A stretch of 64,000 nt of DNA from Gammaproteobacteria bacterium (GCA_030148485.1 JASBTJ010000005.1:25166-89165); one strand, 5' to 3'; shown: positions 34,281 to 45,942, numbered from the stretch's first letter. The notes: generated by a model not told the origin, from the sequence alone. Numbers and translations: made by a program.

Positions 34281-35558
34281 ATGAGTCAGTCGCCGGATAC
34301 CCAGGACGCCGATTTCTCCCTCAACCAGGCGGCCCTGGAATACCACGCCCAGCCGATTCCGGGAAAAATCTGTATCGCCCTCACCAAACCCACCGCCACC
34401 CAGCGCGATCTGGCGTTGGCCTATTCGCCCGGTGTGGCGGCGCCGGTGCGCAAGATCGCCGAGCAGGCGGACGACGCGTACAAATACACCGGCAAGGGGA
34501 ATCTGGTCGCCGTCATCACCGATGGCACGGCGGTGCTGGGGCTGGGGAATGTCGGCGCCTTGGCCGGCAAGCCGGTGATGGAAGGCAAGGGTGTGCTGTT
34601 CAAGCATTTCGCCGGTATCGACGTATTCGATATCGAGGTGGATGCCGACAACCCAGGCGACTTCATCGATACGGTGAAACGTATCGCGCCGACCTTTGGC
34701 GGCATCAACCTGGAAGACATCGGTGCGCCGCATTGTTTTGAGATCGAACAGGCGCTGATTGAAGCATTGGATATCCCGGTGTTCCACGACGACCAGCATG
34801 GCACCGCCATCATCATCGCCGCCGGGCTGCTCAATGCCCTGGAACTGCAAGGCAAGACGCTGGCCGAGGCGCGTATCGTGGTGCTCGGGGCCGGCGCGGC
34901 CGGGATCGCCGCGATCCACTTGTTGATCGAAATGGGCGCGACAGCGGCAAACATTCTGGCGTTGGACCGTCAGGGTGTCATCCATCGCGGTCGTGAAGGC
35001 CTGCATGCCTCGAAGCAGAGTGTCGCCGTCGACACCGACAAGCGCACCCTGGCCGATGCCATGGACGGCGCGGACGTGTTCATCGGGCTGTCGGGTCCGG
35101 GGCTGGTGAGTCGGGAGATGCTGGCGTCCATGGCGGCCAAACCGGTGGTGTTCGCCTTGTCGAACCCGGTGCCGGAGATCCGTCCGGAGGTCGCCCATGC
35201 GGAACGCGATGACTTGATCATGGCCACCGGGAGATCGGACTATCCGAACAAGGTGAACAACGTACTCGGGTTCCCCTTTCTGTTTCGCGGCGCGCTGGAT
35301 GTGCGTGCGCGGCGCATCAACGAGGCGATGAAGATCGCCACCGCACAAGCGCTCAAGGAGCTGGCACGCGAACCGGTGCCCGCCGAAGTGCTGGTGGCGT
35401 ATGGTCGTGACGCCATGGCATTCGGTCCTGACTATATCCTGCCGACCCCACTGGACCCGCGCCTGCGCGAAGTGTTGCCGCCGGCCGTCGCCCAGGCCGC
35501 CATCGACAGCGGCGTGGCTCGTGCGCCTTGGCCGTTGCACTACCCGCCGCAATCCTGA
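34281..35558 (+). CDS. Malic enzyme, short (MaeB-type without phosphotransacetylase domain)
   Basis: This 425-residue protein decarboxylates malate to pyruvate with NAD(P)+. Family features are AYSPGVAAPVRKI near 48-60, the FGGINLEDIGAPHCFEIE metal/substrate region near 138-155, FHDDQHGTA near 167-175, and the dinucleotide loop VVLGAGAAGIAA near 199-210. The fused phosphotransacetylase domain of MaeB (750 residues) is absent. The choice between NAD and NADP is not evident from sequence. It lies before citrate synthase and both feed or draw on the TCA cycle. Confidence 0.92.
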   Translation: MSQSPDTQDADFSLNQAALEYHAQPIPGKICIALTKPTATQRDLALAYSPGVAAPVRKIAEQADDAYKYTGKGNLVAVITDGTAVLGLGNVGALAGKPVMEGKGVLFKHFAGIDVFDIEVDADNPGDFIDTVKRIAPTFGGINLEDIGAPHCFEIEQALIEALDIPVFHDDQHGTAIIIAAGLLNALELQGKTLAEARIVVLGAGAAGIAAIHLLIEMGATAANILALDRQGVIHRGREGLHASKQSVAVDTDKRTLADAMDGADVFIGLSGPGLVSREMLASMAAKPVVFALSNPVPEIRPEVAHAERDDLIMATGRSDYPNKVNNVLGFPFLFRGALDVRARRINEAMKIATAQALKELAREPVPAEVLVAYGRDAMAFGPDYILPTPLDPRLREVLPPAVAQAAIDSGVARAPWPLHYPPQS

Positions 35559-35675
35559 GTGGTGCACCGGGTTTTCCCGCGATGAGGCGGATCGACGCCT
35601 GTGCTAGCCTTTGCGCCCGGCGCGCCGATAACCAGTCATCGTCGTTCAGGCGTGGCGCAATTGATGGAGAGTGAA

Positions 35676-36971
35676 ATGTCAGACAAGAAAGCCCTGCTGA
35701 CCAATCAGGCCACCGGCAAGAGCGTCGAGCTGCCGATCCGCTCCGGGTCCGTCGGTCCGGACGCCGTCGATATCAGCGCCCTGTACAAGCAGACCGGCAT
35801 GTTCACTTTCGACTCGGGGTTCGTGTCCACCGCCAGCTGCGAGTCGTCCATCACCTACATTGATGGTAATGAAGGCATCCTGCGCTACCGCGGATATCCC
35901 ATCGAACAGCTGGCCGAGAATTCGTCTTTCCTGGAAGTGGCCTACCTGCTGCTGTACGGCGAACTCCCGACTGCTGTCCAGATGGCGACGTTCGATCAGA
36001 ACATCACCCGCCACACCATGATCAACGAGGCCTTGTTGCGCTTTTTCGAAGGCTTTCATTACGACGCCCACCCGATGGCCATGATGGTCGGTGTCACCGG
36101 ATCGCTGGCGGCCTTCTACCATGATTCCCTGGATATCCACGACCCGCGTCACCGCGAGATCAGCGCGCACCGCATGATCGCCAAGATGCCCACCATCGCC
36201 GCCGCCTGCTACAAGCACAATATGGGCGAGCCGATCATGTACCCGCGCAACGATCTGGGCTATTGCGGCAATTTCATGCAGATGATGTTCGCCACCCCTT
36301 GCGAGCCGTATCAGGTCAGCCCGGTGGCGGAAAAGGCGTTGAACCTGCTGTTCATCCTGCATGCCGACCACGAGCATAATGCGTCCACATCCACAGTCCG
36401 GTTGGCGGGCAGTTCCGGCGCCAACCCCTTCGCCTGCGTGGCGGCCGGCATCGCATCGTTGTGGGGACCGGCCCATGGTGGCGCCAATGAGGCGGTCTTG
36501 GACATGCTCGAGGAGATCGGCGACGTATCCAATATCGACAAGTACATCGCCAAGGCCAAGGACAAGAAAGACCCGTTCCGCCTGATGGGTTTCGGTCATC
36601 GGGTGTACAAGAACATGGACCCGCGCGCCACCATCATCCGCCAGACCGCCCACGAAGTGCTCGACGAGTTGGCCGATAGCAACAACCCGCTGTTCGAGCT
36701 GGCACTGCGCCTGGAAGAGATCGCCCTCCAGGACGAGTACTTCGTGGAGAAGAAACTGTATCCGAACGTCGACTTCTACTCGGGCATCATCTACCGCGCG
36801 CTGGGTATCCCGCGGACCATGTTCACGGTGATGTTCGCCATCGCCCGCACCGCGGGCTGGGTATCCCACTGGATGGAGATGATCTCCGACCCGGCGCATC
36901 GTATCGGCCGCCCCCGGCAGATCTACTCCGGCAACGCGCTGCGCGACTACGTCCCGGTGGACCGTCGCTGA
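35676..36971 (+). CDS. gltA: Citrate synthase (type II, hexameric)
   Basis: This 431-residue enzyme condenses oxaloacetate and acetyl-CoA. The signatures are [17 protein letters not shown] near 45-61, the catalytic histidine regions [10 protein letters not shown] (near 227-236) and [14 protein letters not shown] (near 305-318), and the C-terminal [10 protein letters not shown] 35676 is chosen, because GGAG lies six bases before it. In-frame ATG 35664 is the alternative. It is followed by a repetitive hairpin array. Confidence 0.96.
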   Translation: MSDKKALLTNQATGKSVELPIRSGSVGPDAVDISALYKQTGMFTFDSGFVSTASCESSITYIDGNEGILRYRGYPIEQLAENSSFLEVAYLLLYGELPTAVQMATFDQNITRHTMINEALLRFFEGFHYDAHPMAMMVGVTGSLAAFYHDSLDIHDPRHREISAHRMIAKMPTIAAACYKHNMGEPIMYPRNDLGYCGNFMQMMFATPCEPYQVSPVAEKALNLLFILHADHEHNASTSTVRLAGSSGANPFACVAAGIASLWGPAHGGANEAVLDMLEEIGDVSNIDKYIAKAKDKKDPFRLMGFGHRVYKNMDPRATIIRQTAHEVLDELADSNNPLFELALRLEEIALQDEYFVEKKLYPNVDFYSGIIYRALGIPRTMFTVMFAIARTAGWVSHWMEMISDPAHRIGRPRQIYSGNALRDYVPVDRR

Positions 36972-36991
36972 CGGTCAGTCGGCTTGTCCTC

Positions 36992-37139
36992 AGGAAGCGC
37001 TGAATAAGCCCATCCTGGACGTCTCAGCAGCACGCTGCGCTGCAAACGGGGTTTGCAGCTTGCTTCAAAATCAGTCGCTTGCCGTGACCGATTTTGGCGG
37101 CACCTCCCTGTGCCGCGGAACCTCTGAATTTTTCAGAGG
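36992..37139. repeat. Mosaic of five consecutive hairpins (BIME-like) after gltA
   Basis: Five stem-loops lie head to tail: an imperfect one at 36999-37028 (GCTGA...TCAGC); a perfect 9-bp stem at 37039-37059; an 11-bp stem with one mismatch at 37066-37096 (CAAAATC...GATTTTG); a 7-bp stem at 37097-37116 (GCGGCAC/GTGCCGC); and an 8-bp stem at 37121-37139 that contains the stop codon of the leftward gene. The first module (36992-37028) recurs after gltD at 54954-54990. I read this as a composite repetitive element placed between convergent genes. The last stem may also act as a terminator. Confidence 0.75.
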
Positions 37140-37735
37140 TGGCCTAACATCTGGGCCAGATCCTGGGCCGATAGGCCTTTCAGGGGGCCATCGCCCAATG
37201 GGTCCCTGGGCGGATCGTGGCGGTCCGCGGGGTCGAGTACGATCAGCTCCACGCCACTATCGCCGGCCTGGAACGACAGCGTCGGCCGGGCCGCACGACG
37301 GTTGCGGCTGAAGTCGAGCATGGTCTCGCCAGCGCGCCACGGGATGTGTCGGTCGGTCAGGGCCAGTGCCACCTGTTCCGGCGTATCGGCACGCAACAGC
37401 AGTTGGATACGCTGGTGGCGATCAGCCACGCCGCGCGCCACCGGGCCGATCAGGCGGGGGGCGAAACCGTCTAGATCGTGCATCGCTTGAAGCGCCAAGC
37501 GGCGCAGCTGCAGCAGTTCCTGGGGCTGGTGGTCGCGCTGAAACAGTGCCTGATATTCCCGCAGTGCAGCATCGATGGCGTTGGCGTCCGGCCAGTGTCT
37601 GGGGTTGCGCTCGCCGAGCCGCTCGGCCGCCTTGCGGCAAGCCGCGTGATGATCTTGGCAATGACCCTGGGCGATCAGTCGGGCGGCCTCGCTGGCGATG
37701 GCGCGGGTCAGTCCCGCCTGGCGTCGGCTGCCCAT
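37133..37735 (-). CDS. Conserved hypothetical protein, downstream of mrcA
   Basis: This 200-residue protein begins with a basic helical region (SRRQAGLTRAIASEAARLIAQG) and continues with ACRKAAERLGER and a charged middle. I do not recognise a domain, and no membrane segment or signal is visible. The ATG at 37735 sits seven bases after the mrcA stop with a GAGGG site, so it is the second gene of the mrcA operon and probably real. The longer in-frame extension upstream of this ATG runs through mrcA in another frame and is rejected. Its stop lies inside the last hairpin of the repeat array. Confidence 0.7.
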   Translation of the reverse strand: MGSRRQAGLTRAIASEAARLIAQGHCQDHHAACRKAAERLGERNPRHWPDANAIDAALREYQALFQRDHQPQELLQLRRLALQAMHDLDGFAPRLIGPVARGVADRHQRIQLLLRADTPEQVALALTDRHIPWRAGETMLDFSRNRRAARPTLSFQAGDSGVELIVLDPADRHDPPRDPLGDGPLKGLSAQDLAQMLGHL

Positions 37736-37742
37736 GCGGCCC

Positions 37743-40163
37743 TCAGAACAGATCTTCCACCACGGCGCCACCGCTGCTGCCACCGGCAGGGGTGGTGCCG
37801 ACCCCCAGGGTGGCGCTGCTCGGTTGCGCCGGCACCTGATCCGGGCGGAATACCTCGAAGATGCTGTCCGGATCGCCGGCCGCGGCACGCAGGCCGGTGT
37901 CGGGGTCGATGCGTACGGTAACCATGTCACTGGGCATGGTGGGCTCGATGTCGGGCACTCCGCGCAAGGCCTCGCGCATATAGGCGATCCAGGCCGGCAG
38001 TGCGGCGCGGCCACCGACCTCGCCGCGACCGAGTTTGGCATTGCTGTCGAAGCCGACCCAGGCGATGGTGACCAGCGCTTGGTTGTAACCGTTGAACCAG
38101 GCATCCCGTTGTTCGTTGGTGGTGCCGGTCTTACCGGCGAGATCCCGGCGTCCGAGTACCTTGGCGCGGGTCGCGGTGCCGCGGGTGATCACGTCCTGCA
38201 TCATCGAATACATGGTGTAGCGGTTGTCCTCGGAGATGACCCGCGGCGCTATCGGCAGGCCGTCCGGCGTCGTGGCGTCCGGCCGATCCGCTGTGCAGCG
38301 CTCGCATACCGTGGCCGGCGTACTCTCATAGACCACTTGGCCGTCCTGCTCGACCTTGTGGATCACGTACGGATCCACCAGATAGCCGCCATTGGACAGT
38401 ACCGCGTAGCCGCGGGCCATTTGCAGCGGGGTCACGGTGCCGCTGCCGAGCGCCAGCGACAGATCGTGGGGCAGCTTGTCGGGGTCGAAGCCGAAGCGGG
38501 CGATATGCTCGAGCGCCTTCTGTACGCCCATCGCCCGCAGCAGGCGGATGGAGACCAGGTTGCGGGACTTGGTCAGCGCCATACGCAGCCGTGTTGGGCC
38601 GAAGAACTTGCCGCTGTAGTTTTCCGGGCGCCAGGCGGCCTCCAGGCTGCGGTCGTCGAATACCACGGGCGCGTCGTTGATCAAGCTGGCGGGGGTGAAG
38701 CCGTTTTCCAGTGCCGCGGAGTAGATGAATGCCTTGAATCCGGAGCCGGGCTGCCGTTCGGCCTGGGTTGCACGGTTGAACTTGCTGACGCTGTAGTCAT
38801 AGCCGCCGATCATCGCCAGTACAGCGCCATCGCGCGGCGACAGCGACACCAACGCACCGGTGACCGCGGGAATCTGTGCCAGCCGCCAGCTCGGCTGGTC
38901 GTCCTTGTCGGTGACCGCTTGCACCCGGATCAGGTCGCCGGTCTGGGCGATATCGCCGGCGTTTTTCGGCTCTGGGCCGCGGTAGTCCTCGCTGCGATAC
39001 GCGCGGGCCCACGCCAGGCCTTCCCAGGGCACGGTGACGGTCTGACCTTCGCCGACATAGGCCAGCAGCTGTTTGTCCTCGACGCCCACCACCAACGCGG
39101 GGAGCAGGTCGCCCACTGGACGCCGCTCACGCAGCAGGGCATCCCATTCCGCCTGCGCGGGCGGTTCGCCGAGCCGCTTTTCCGGGCCGCGGTAGCCGTG
39201 ACGCCGGTCATAATCGTCCAGCGCCTGGCGCAGCGCCTGATTGGCGGTGGTCTGCAGGCGACCGTCGAGTGTCGTGAAGACGTTGTAGCCGCCGGTGTAG
39301 GCATCGTCGCCAAAGCGCTCCACCATGAAGGCGCGTGCCATCTCGGCGACATAAGGTGCCTCGGCCTCGATATCGGCCGCGTGGATCTTCGCCGTGACCG
39401 GCTGGGCGATGGCGTCGACGTACTGCTCCTGGGTGATGTAGCCCAGGTCCAGCATACGGCCGAGCACATAATCGCGCCGGATGACGGCGCGTTCCGGGTT
39501 GGTCACCGGGTTATAGCGTGAGGGCTCCTTGGGTAGTCCCGCGATCATTGCGGTCTGGGCCAGGCTGAGTTCGTTGGCGTTCTTGCCGTAATAGACCCGG
39601 GCGGCGGCGCCAACGCCGTAGGAGCGATGGCCCAGATAGATCTTGTTCAGGTACAGCTCGAGGATCTCCGCCTTGGTCAGTTGGCGCTCGATCTTGATGG
39701 CGAGAAAGATCTCGTTGAGTTTGCGCAGGTAGGTCTTCTCGTTGCTCAGATAGAAGTTGCGCGCCACCTGCATGGTGATGGTGCTGCCGCCCTGGCGCTT
39801 CTCGCCGGTGAGCGCCAACTGCACGGCGGCGCGCAGCAGGCCGCGGTAGTCCACCCCAGGATGGGAGAAGAAGGCGTCGTCCTCGGCGGCGAGAAAGGCG
39901 TTGACCAGGCTGGGGGGGAGCTGTGCGTAGCTGAGCGGCTCGCGGCGTTTTTCGCCGTACTCGGCGATCAAGCGCCCATCACTGGTGAATAGCCGCAGCG
40001 GCACCTGGAAACGCACGTCCTTGAGGTTGGCTGTGCTGGGCAGCTCGGGTGACAGATAGTAATACGCGCCGACAATGGCACCGCCGCCCAGCAAGGCCCC
40101 GATCAGGGCGAGCAGAAATCCGTACTTGAACAGCCTAGCGAGCCACTTCATGCGCCAGTTCAC
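37743..40163 (-). CDS. mrcA: Class A penicillin-binding protein 1A
   Basis: This 806-residue bifunctional peptidoglycan glycosyltransferase/transpeptidase has a membrane anchor at about 10-32 (YGFLLALIGALLGGGAIVG). The glycosyltransferase motif is LVNAFLAAEDDAFFSHPGVD-like text (near 83-103) with GGSTITMQVARNF near 121-133. The transpeptidase has the serine motif SGFKAFIYSAAL (S-x2-K type), SKN-like KSRN near 520, and KTGTTNE near 681. It is divergent from pilM, which is the usual gammaproteobacterial order. The spacing between the OB insert and the transpeptidase is normal. Confidence 0.95.
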   Translation of the reverse strand: MNWRMKWLARLFKYGFLLALIGALLGGGAIVGAYYYLSPELPSTANLKDVRFQVPLRLFTSDGRLIAEYGEKRREPLSYAQLPPSLVNAFLAAEDDAFFSHPGVDYRGLLRAAVQLALTGEKRQGGSTITMQVARNFYLSNEKTYLRKLNEIFLAIKIERQLTKAEILELYLNKIYLGHRSYGVGAAARVYYGKNANELSLAQTAMIAGLPKEPSRYNPVTNPERAVIRRDYVLGRMLDLGYITQEQYVDAIAQPVTAKIHAADIEAEAPYVAEMARAFMVERFGDDAYTGGYNVFTTLDGRLQTTANQALRQALDDYDRRHGYRGPEKRLGEPPAQAEWDALLRERRPVGDLLPALVVGVEDKQLLAYVGEGQTVTVPWEGLAWARAYRSEDYRGPEPKNAGDIAQTGDLIRVQAVTDKDDQPSWRLAQIPAVTGALVSLSPRDGAVLAMIGGYDYSVSKFNRATQAERQPGSGFKAFIYSAALENGFTPASLINDAPVVFDDRSLEAAWRPENYSGKFFGPTRLRMALTKSRNLVSIRLLRAMGVQKALEHIARFGFDPDKLPHDLSLALGSGTVTPLQMARGYAVLSNGGYLVDPYVIHKVEQDGQVVYESTPATVCERCTADRPDATTPDGLPIAPRVISEDNRYTMYSMMQDVITRGTATRAKVLGRRDLAGKTGTTNEQRDAWFNGYNQALVTIAWVGFDSNAKLGRGEVGGRAALPAWIAYMREALRGVPDIEPTMPSDMVTVRIDPDTGLRAAAGDPDSIFEVFRPDQVPAQPSSATLGVGTTPAGGSSGGAVVEDLF

Positions 40164-41541
<1,378 letters not shown>

Positions 41542-41542
<1 letters not shown>

Positions 41543-42102
41543 TGGCGCGCATCAACCTACTCCCTTGGCGGGAAAGCCTTCGTGCCGAACGCAAACGCGA
41601 GTTCGGCGTCATGCTGATCGGTGGTGTGCTGATCGCGGGTCTGCTCATCGGCTACTGGTACTGGTTCAACCAGGGCAGGATCGATTTCCAGAACAAGCGC
41701 AACAATCTTCTGGAGCAGGAGATCCGCGCGGTCGACAAGAAAATCAAGGAAATCGACAAGCTGGCAAAGACCCGCAAGCAACTGGTCGGCCGGATGAACG
41801 TCATCCAGGACCTGCAAGCCAGCCGGCCGCAGGTGGTGCACCTGTTCGACGAGCTGGTCGCCACCATCCCCGACGGGGTCTTCCTGACCGAGCTGACCCA
41901 GTCCGGAAACGCGATCACCGTGGCGGGGCGCGCGCAATCGAATGCGCGGGTGTCGGCGTATATGCGCAACATCGAGCAGAGCCCGTGGCTGGGTAATCCC
42001 AATCTCAGCATCATCGAGAGCAAGGACAAGGCCAAGGCGGGCGGAAGCCAATTCACGCTGAGCGCCACCCAGGTGGCCCCCAAGGAGGACGGTAAGCCGT
42101 GA
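41542..42102 (+). CDS. pilN: Type IV pilus assembly protein PilN
   Basis: This 186-residue protein begins with the PilM-binding motif MARINLLPWRE, the family hallmark. One membrane helix (about 24-42) is followed by a coiled coil (KRNNLLEQEIRAVDKKIKEID). The periplasmic ferredoxin-like domain pairs with PilO. It overlaps pilM and pilO in a tight operon. Confidence 0.95.
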
Positions 42103-42695
42103 ATCTCGACGAGCTTAACGAACTCGATCTGAGCAACGTCGGCGACTGGCCGCTGCCGGTAAAGCTGATCCTGGTGCTGGTCCTCTGCGCCTTGGTGGCG
42201 GTCGGCGGCTATTTCGCCGTGATCACCGACCAGGAAGACCAGCTGCTGCGGGTCGAAAACCAGGAAAAAGATCTACGCACGGAATTCGAGGGCAAGCAGG
42301 AGCGCGCCGCCAATCTGGACAACTACAAGAAGCAGCTTGCACTGATGGAGGAATCCTTCGGTGCGATGCGCCGCCAGTTGCCGGACAGCACCGAGGTGGC
42401 CGACCTGTTGGTGGATGTGTCGCAGACCGGGTTGGCTGCGGGCCTGGAGTTCGAGCTGTTCCAGCCCCAGGCCGAGGTGCGGCGCGAGTTCTATGCCGAA
42501 TTGCCGATCAAGTTGCGGGTAAAGGGCGGCTATCACGAGTTCGGTGAATTCATCAGCGGGCTGGCCGCCTTGCCGCGCATCGTGACCATCCACAATGTAC
42601 GGATCCGGCCGCAGCAGGCCAGGGGCGGCGGCGACGGGACACTGGTCCTGGAGGCCACCGCAAAGACCTATCGCTATCTGGACGAGGAGGGCTGA
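42099..42695 (+). CDS. pilO: Type IV pilus assembly protein PilO
   Basis: This 198-residue protein has one membrane helix (LILVLVLCALVAVGGYFAVI, about 23-42), a coiled coil (QEKDLRTEFEGKQERAANLDNYK) and a ferredoxin-like periplasmic domain (ELPIKLRVKGGYHEFGEFISGLA). It forms heterodimers with PilN. GTG start, with ATGA-type overlap of both neighbours. Confidence 0.94.
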   Translation: MNLDELNELDLSNVGDWPLPVKLILVLVLCALVAVGGYFAVITDQEDQLLRVENQEKDLRTEFEGKQERAANLDNYKKQLALMEESFGAMRRQLPDSTEVADLLVDVSQTGLAAGLEFELFQPQAEVRREFYAELPIKLRVKGGYHEFGEFISGLAALPRIVTIHNVRIRPQQARGGGDGTLVLEATAKTYRYLDEEG

Positions 42696-43210
42696 TGAGA
42701 CGTTGGGCACTCCTCGCGTCCGTGCTGTTGCTGGCCGGCTGCGCCAATCAGGACATGTCGGATCTGAGAGATTACGTGGCAGAGGTCAAGGCGCGTCCGC
42801 CGGGCCCGCTGCCGCCCCTGCCGGAGCTGCGACAGGTCGAACCCTTCCTTTATGTCCCCGCTGGACGTCGGGATCCCTTCCAGCCACAGGAAGCGATCGT
42901 CGAGACGCCGGTGGTCAAGCCGACGGGCGGTCCTACGCCGGACTTCAATCGACGTAAGGAAGAACTGGAACAGTATTCCCTCGATACCCTGCGGATGGTT
43001 GGAACCTTGGAGCAGGATGGCGAAATCTGGGGCTTGGTCCAGACGCAGGATGGGACCATCCACCGAGTGAAAAAAGGCAATTACATGGGCCTCAACCATG
43101 GGCGCATCGTGCGCATCGGCGAGGACAAGATCGAATTGTCCGAGCTGCTGCAGGATGGCAGTGGCGGCTATATCGAAAATGACGCCGCACTGGGCCTGGG
43201 TGAAGAGTGA
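42695..43210 (+). CDS. pilP: Type IV pilus assembly lipoprotein PilP
   Basis: This 171-residue lipoprotein has a signal and lipobox (LLASVLLLAGC, cysteine near 16) and conserved residues RRDPFQP (near 58-64), and the HQ-type beta domain LDTLRMVGTLEQDGEIWGLVQ and KKGNYMGLNHGRIVRI. It connects the inner-membrane PilNO ring with the secretin PilQ. It follows pilO by direct TGATG overlap. Confidence 0.95.
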   Translation: MRRWALLASVLLLAGCANQDMSDLRDYVAEVKARPPGPLPPLPELRQVEPFLYVPAGRRDPFQPQEAIVETPVVKPTGGPTPDFNRRKEELEQYSLDTLRMVGTLEQDGEIWGLVQTQDGTIHRVKKGNYMGLNHGRIVRIGEDKIELSELLQDGSGGYIENDAALGLGEE

Positions 43211-43225
43211 GACGGAGACGCCACG

Positions 43226-45367
43226 ATGTTTAGAACCACGCAAACCGCGCCCCTGGCAAAGGGAATCGCCAGCCTGCTGCTGGCCGCCGGCCTCGCTCTG
43301 CCGGTCAGCGCGTTGGCCAATGTCCTCAAGGACATCAATTTCTCGGCCCTGCCGGGGAACAAGGTCGAGGTGACCCTCACCTTGGCCGAGCCGGTGGGCG
43401 AGCCCCGCAGCTTCGCCACGAATAATCCTGCCCGTATCGCCGTCGATCTGCCGGACACCACCAGCGCCCTGGCGCAGAAGACCAAGGCCATCGGCATAGG
43501 CGCAGCGCGCAGTGTCGTGGCCATCGAAGGAAAGGGTCGTACCCGGGTGGTGGTCAATCTGGCAGATTCCGTCGCACACACCATCGATACCCGCGGCAAC
43601 CAGGTCGTGATCTCGATCAACGGTGATGCGGGGGTCGGATTCTCGGCAGCACTGCCTCAGAGCACCGCGGGTGCGAATGTCGGGAGTGCGCGCGGCGTGG
43701 TTAGCCACGGTGCCCCGAACCGGATTGCCGGCGTGGATTTCCAGCGCGGGCCGGACGGTGAAGGTCGCGTCGAGGTGACCGTGTCCGATCCTGCCGTGGT
43801 GGTGGACATGCGGCAACAAGGCGACAAGGTGGTCGTCGAATTCATGGGAACCGAGTTGCCCGAGAATCTGGCCAGGACCTTGGACGTCACGGATTTCGCC
43901 ACCCCGGTTACGGAAGTGAAGGCACGCCCGGATGGTGCCAATACGCGTTTGGTCATTGCCGCCCATGGCGAGTACGAACACCTGGCCTATCAGGCCAACA
44001 ATACCTATACCGTCGAATTCCGTCCGCTGACGCCGGCCGAACGCGAAGCACGTCGCCGCTCCGAGCAGGTGTACGAAGGCGAGCGCCTGTCGCTGAATTT
44101 CCAGGACATCGAAGTACGGGCGGTCCTGCAATTGCTTGCCGATTTCACCGGCTTGAACATGGTGGTCAGTGACACGGTGTCCGGTCGGATCACTTTGCGT
44201 CTGCGCAATGTGCCGTGGGACCAGGCCATGGACATCATTCTCAAGACCAAGGGCCTGTCGATGCGGCGCAACGACAACGTCGTGTTGATCGCACCGACCG
44301 AAGAGATCGCCGCGCGTGAAAAACTGGAACTGGAGTCGGAGCAGCAGATCGCCGAACTCGCCCCGCTGCGTTCCGAACTGCTGCAGATCAACTATGCGAA
44401 AGCTGCCGCCTTGGCCGCCTTGTTGAAGTCGACCGACAACAAGCTGTTGTCCGAACGCGGCAGCGTGACCATCGACGAACGAACCAATACCTTGCTCATT
44501 CAGGATACCGCGGCAAAACTGGACGAAATCCGGGAGCTTGTCGCGAAGTTGGATATCCCCGTCCGACAGGTGTTGATCGAATCGCGGATCGTCATCGCGA
44601 ATGACGACTTTGCCAAGGACTTGGGCGTCAAGCTCGGACTCAGTGGTCGCGTTCTGCCGGCGAACCTGAACGGCAATACCTTTGTGGTCCAAGGGGGCAA
44701 ACCTGGAGATCTAAACGCGTCAGCGGTCGGCTATCAGGGCGTGGGGAGTCCCGGTGGAAACCAGGGGCTGCTCGTGAATCTACCGCAGACCCTCAGTGGG
44801 AGCCGTGGTGGCGCGATCAACTTCGTGTTGGGCAAGTTGGGTGCACATCTGCTTCGCCTTGAGCTGTCCGCCATGCAACAGGAAGGCCGCGGCGAAGTGG
44901 TGTCCAGTCCGCGGGTGATCACCTCGGACCAAAACACGGCGTCCATCAAGCAGGGTGTGGAGATTCCTTACCAGCAGGCGGCGTCGAGCGGCGCGACCGC
45001 GACCTCGTTCAAGGAGGCGGTGTTGAAGCTTGAGGTGACGCCGCACATCACCCCGGATGATCGCGTGATCATGGATCTGAAGGTCAACAAGGACAACCCC
45101 GACTTTGCGCGGGCCGTGAACGGCGTCCCGCCGGTCGATACCCGGTCGCTGGAGACCTCGGTGCTGGTCGACAACGGCGAGACCGTGGTACTCGGCGGGG
45201 TGTTCGAGCGCAACAAGACCAAGAGCGTCGAGCGTGTACCGTTTTTCGGTGAACTGCCGACCGTCGGGGTGCTGTTCCGCCAGACCCAGGTACAGGATAA
45301 GAACAACGAGTTGCTGATCTTTGTCACGCCGAAGATCCTCAAGGACACGCTGAGCCTGAGTCAGTAA
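43226..45367 (+). CDS. pilQ: Type IV pilus secretin PilQ
   Basis: This 713-residue outer-membrane pore protein has a signal peptide to about residue 30 (ASLLLAAGLALPVSALA), two AMIN domains at about 35-270, then the STN/N0 region (RLSLNFQDIEVRAVLQLLADFTGLNMVVSD, about 285-315), an N1 domain, and the secretin core ending with VERVPFFGELPTVGVLFRQT and NELLIFVTPKIL. It completes the pilMNOPQ operon. The next gene, aroK, follows after 56 bases. Confidence 0.96.
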   Translation: MFRTTQTAPLAKGIASLLLAAGLALPVSALANVLKDINFSALPGNKVEVTLTLAEPVGEPRSFATNNPARIAVDLPDTTSALAQKTKAIGIGAARSVVAIEGKGRTRVVVNLADSVAHTIDTRGNQVVISINGDAGVGFSAALPQSTAGANVGSARGVVSHGAPNRIAGVDFQRGPDGEGRVEVTVSDPAVVVDMRQQGDKVVVEFMGTELPENLARTLDVTDFATPVTEVKARPDGANTRLVIAAHGEYEHLAYQANNTYTVEFRPLTPAEREARRRSEQVYEGERLSLNFQDIEVRAVLQLLADFTGLNMVVSDTVSGRITLRLRNVPWDQAMDIILKTKGLSMRRNDNVVLIAPTEEIAAREKLELESEQQIAELAPLRSELLQINYAKAAALAALLKSTDNKLLSERGSVTIDERTNTLLIQDTAAKLDEIRELVAKLDIPVRQVLIESRIVIANDDFAKDLGVKLGLSGRVLPANLNGNTFVVQGGKPGDLNASAVGYQGVGSPGGNQGLLVNLPQTLSGSRGGAINFVLGKLGAHLLRLELSAMQQEGRGEVVSSPRVITSDQNTASIKQGVEIPYQQAASSGATATSFKEAVLKLEVTPHITPDDRVIMDLKVNKDNPDFARAVNGVPPVDTRSLETSVLVDNGETVVLGGVFERNKTKSVERVPFFGELPTVGVLFRQTQVQDKNNELLIFVTPKILKDTLSLSQ

Positions 45368-45423
45368 ACGCCACCCCGCCGGTGTCGCTTGCGGACCGGC
45401 GAGGCTTCGCCTAGATTGCGCGC

Positions 45424-45942
45424 ATGCCTCGTTCATCGCGTATTTTCCTGGTCGGCCCCATGGGTGCCGGCAAGAGCACTATTGGCCGCCAACTGGCCGA
45501 TGCGCTCGGCCTGGGCTTTGCGGATACGGATCAGGAGATCCAGGACCGCACCGGCGTCGACATTCCCACCATCTTCGAATACGAAGGCGAAGCTGGGTTT
45601 CGGGCCCGTGAGCGCCAGGTGGTGGACGATATGACCCTGGCGGACAACCAGGTGATGGCGACCGGCGGCGGGGTGATCCTCGACCCGGACAACCGCCGCA
45701 ACCTGTCCGCCCGCGGACTGGTGGTGTACTTGTTCTGCACGCCGGACCAGCAGTACGAGCGCACCTACCGGGATCGCAACCGACCGTTGCTGCAGACCGC
45801 CGATCCCAAGGCCAAACTCGAAGCGCTGATGGCTGAGCGTGACCCTTGGTACCGCGAGGTGGCCGATCTGGTGGTGTCCACCGAGCGCCGTTCGGCAGCG
45901 GCGGTGGTGCGCGAGATCATCCGTCATATGGACGACGAATGA
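45424..45942 (+). CDS. aroK: Shikimate kinase
   Basis: This 172-residue enzyme phosphorylates shikimate in chorismate synthesis. It has Walker A LVGPMGAGKSTIG near 9-21, the shikimate-binding DTDQEIQDRTG (near 37-47), GGGVI (near 80-84) and the arginine lid RDRNRPLL. The pilQ-aroK-aroB-damX order is conserved in gammaproteobacteria. Confidence 0.95.
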   Translation: MPRSSRIFLVGPMGAGKSTIGRQLADALGLGFADTDQEIQDRTGVDIPTIFEYEGEAGFRARERQVVDDMTLADNQVMATGGGVILDPDNRRNLSARGLVVYLFCTPDQQYERTYRDRNRPLLQTADPKAKLEALMAERDPWYREVADLVVSTERRSAAAVVREIIRHMDDE

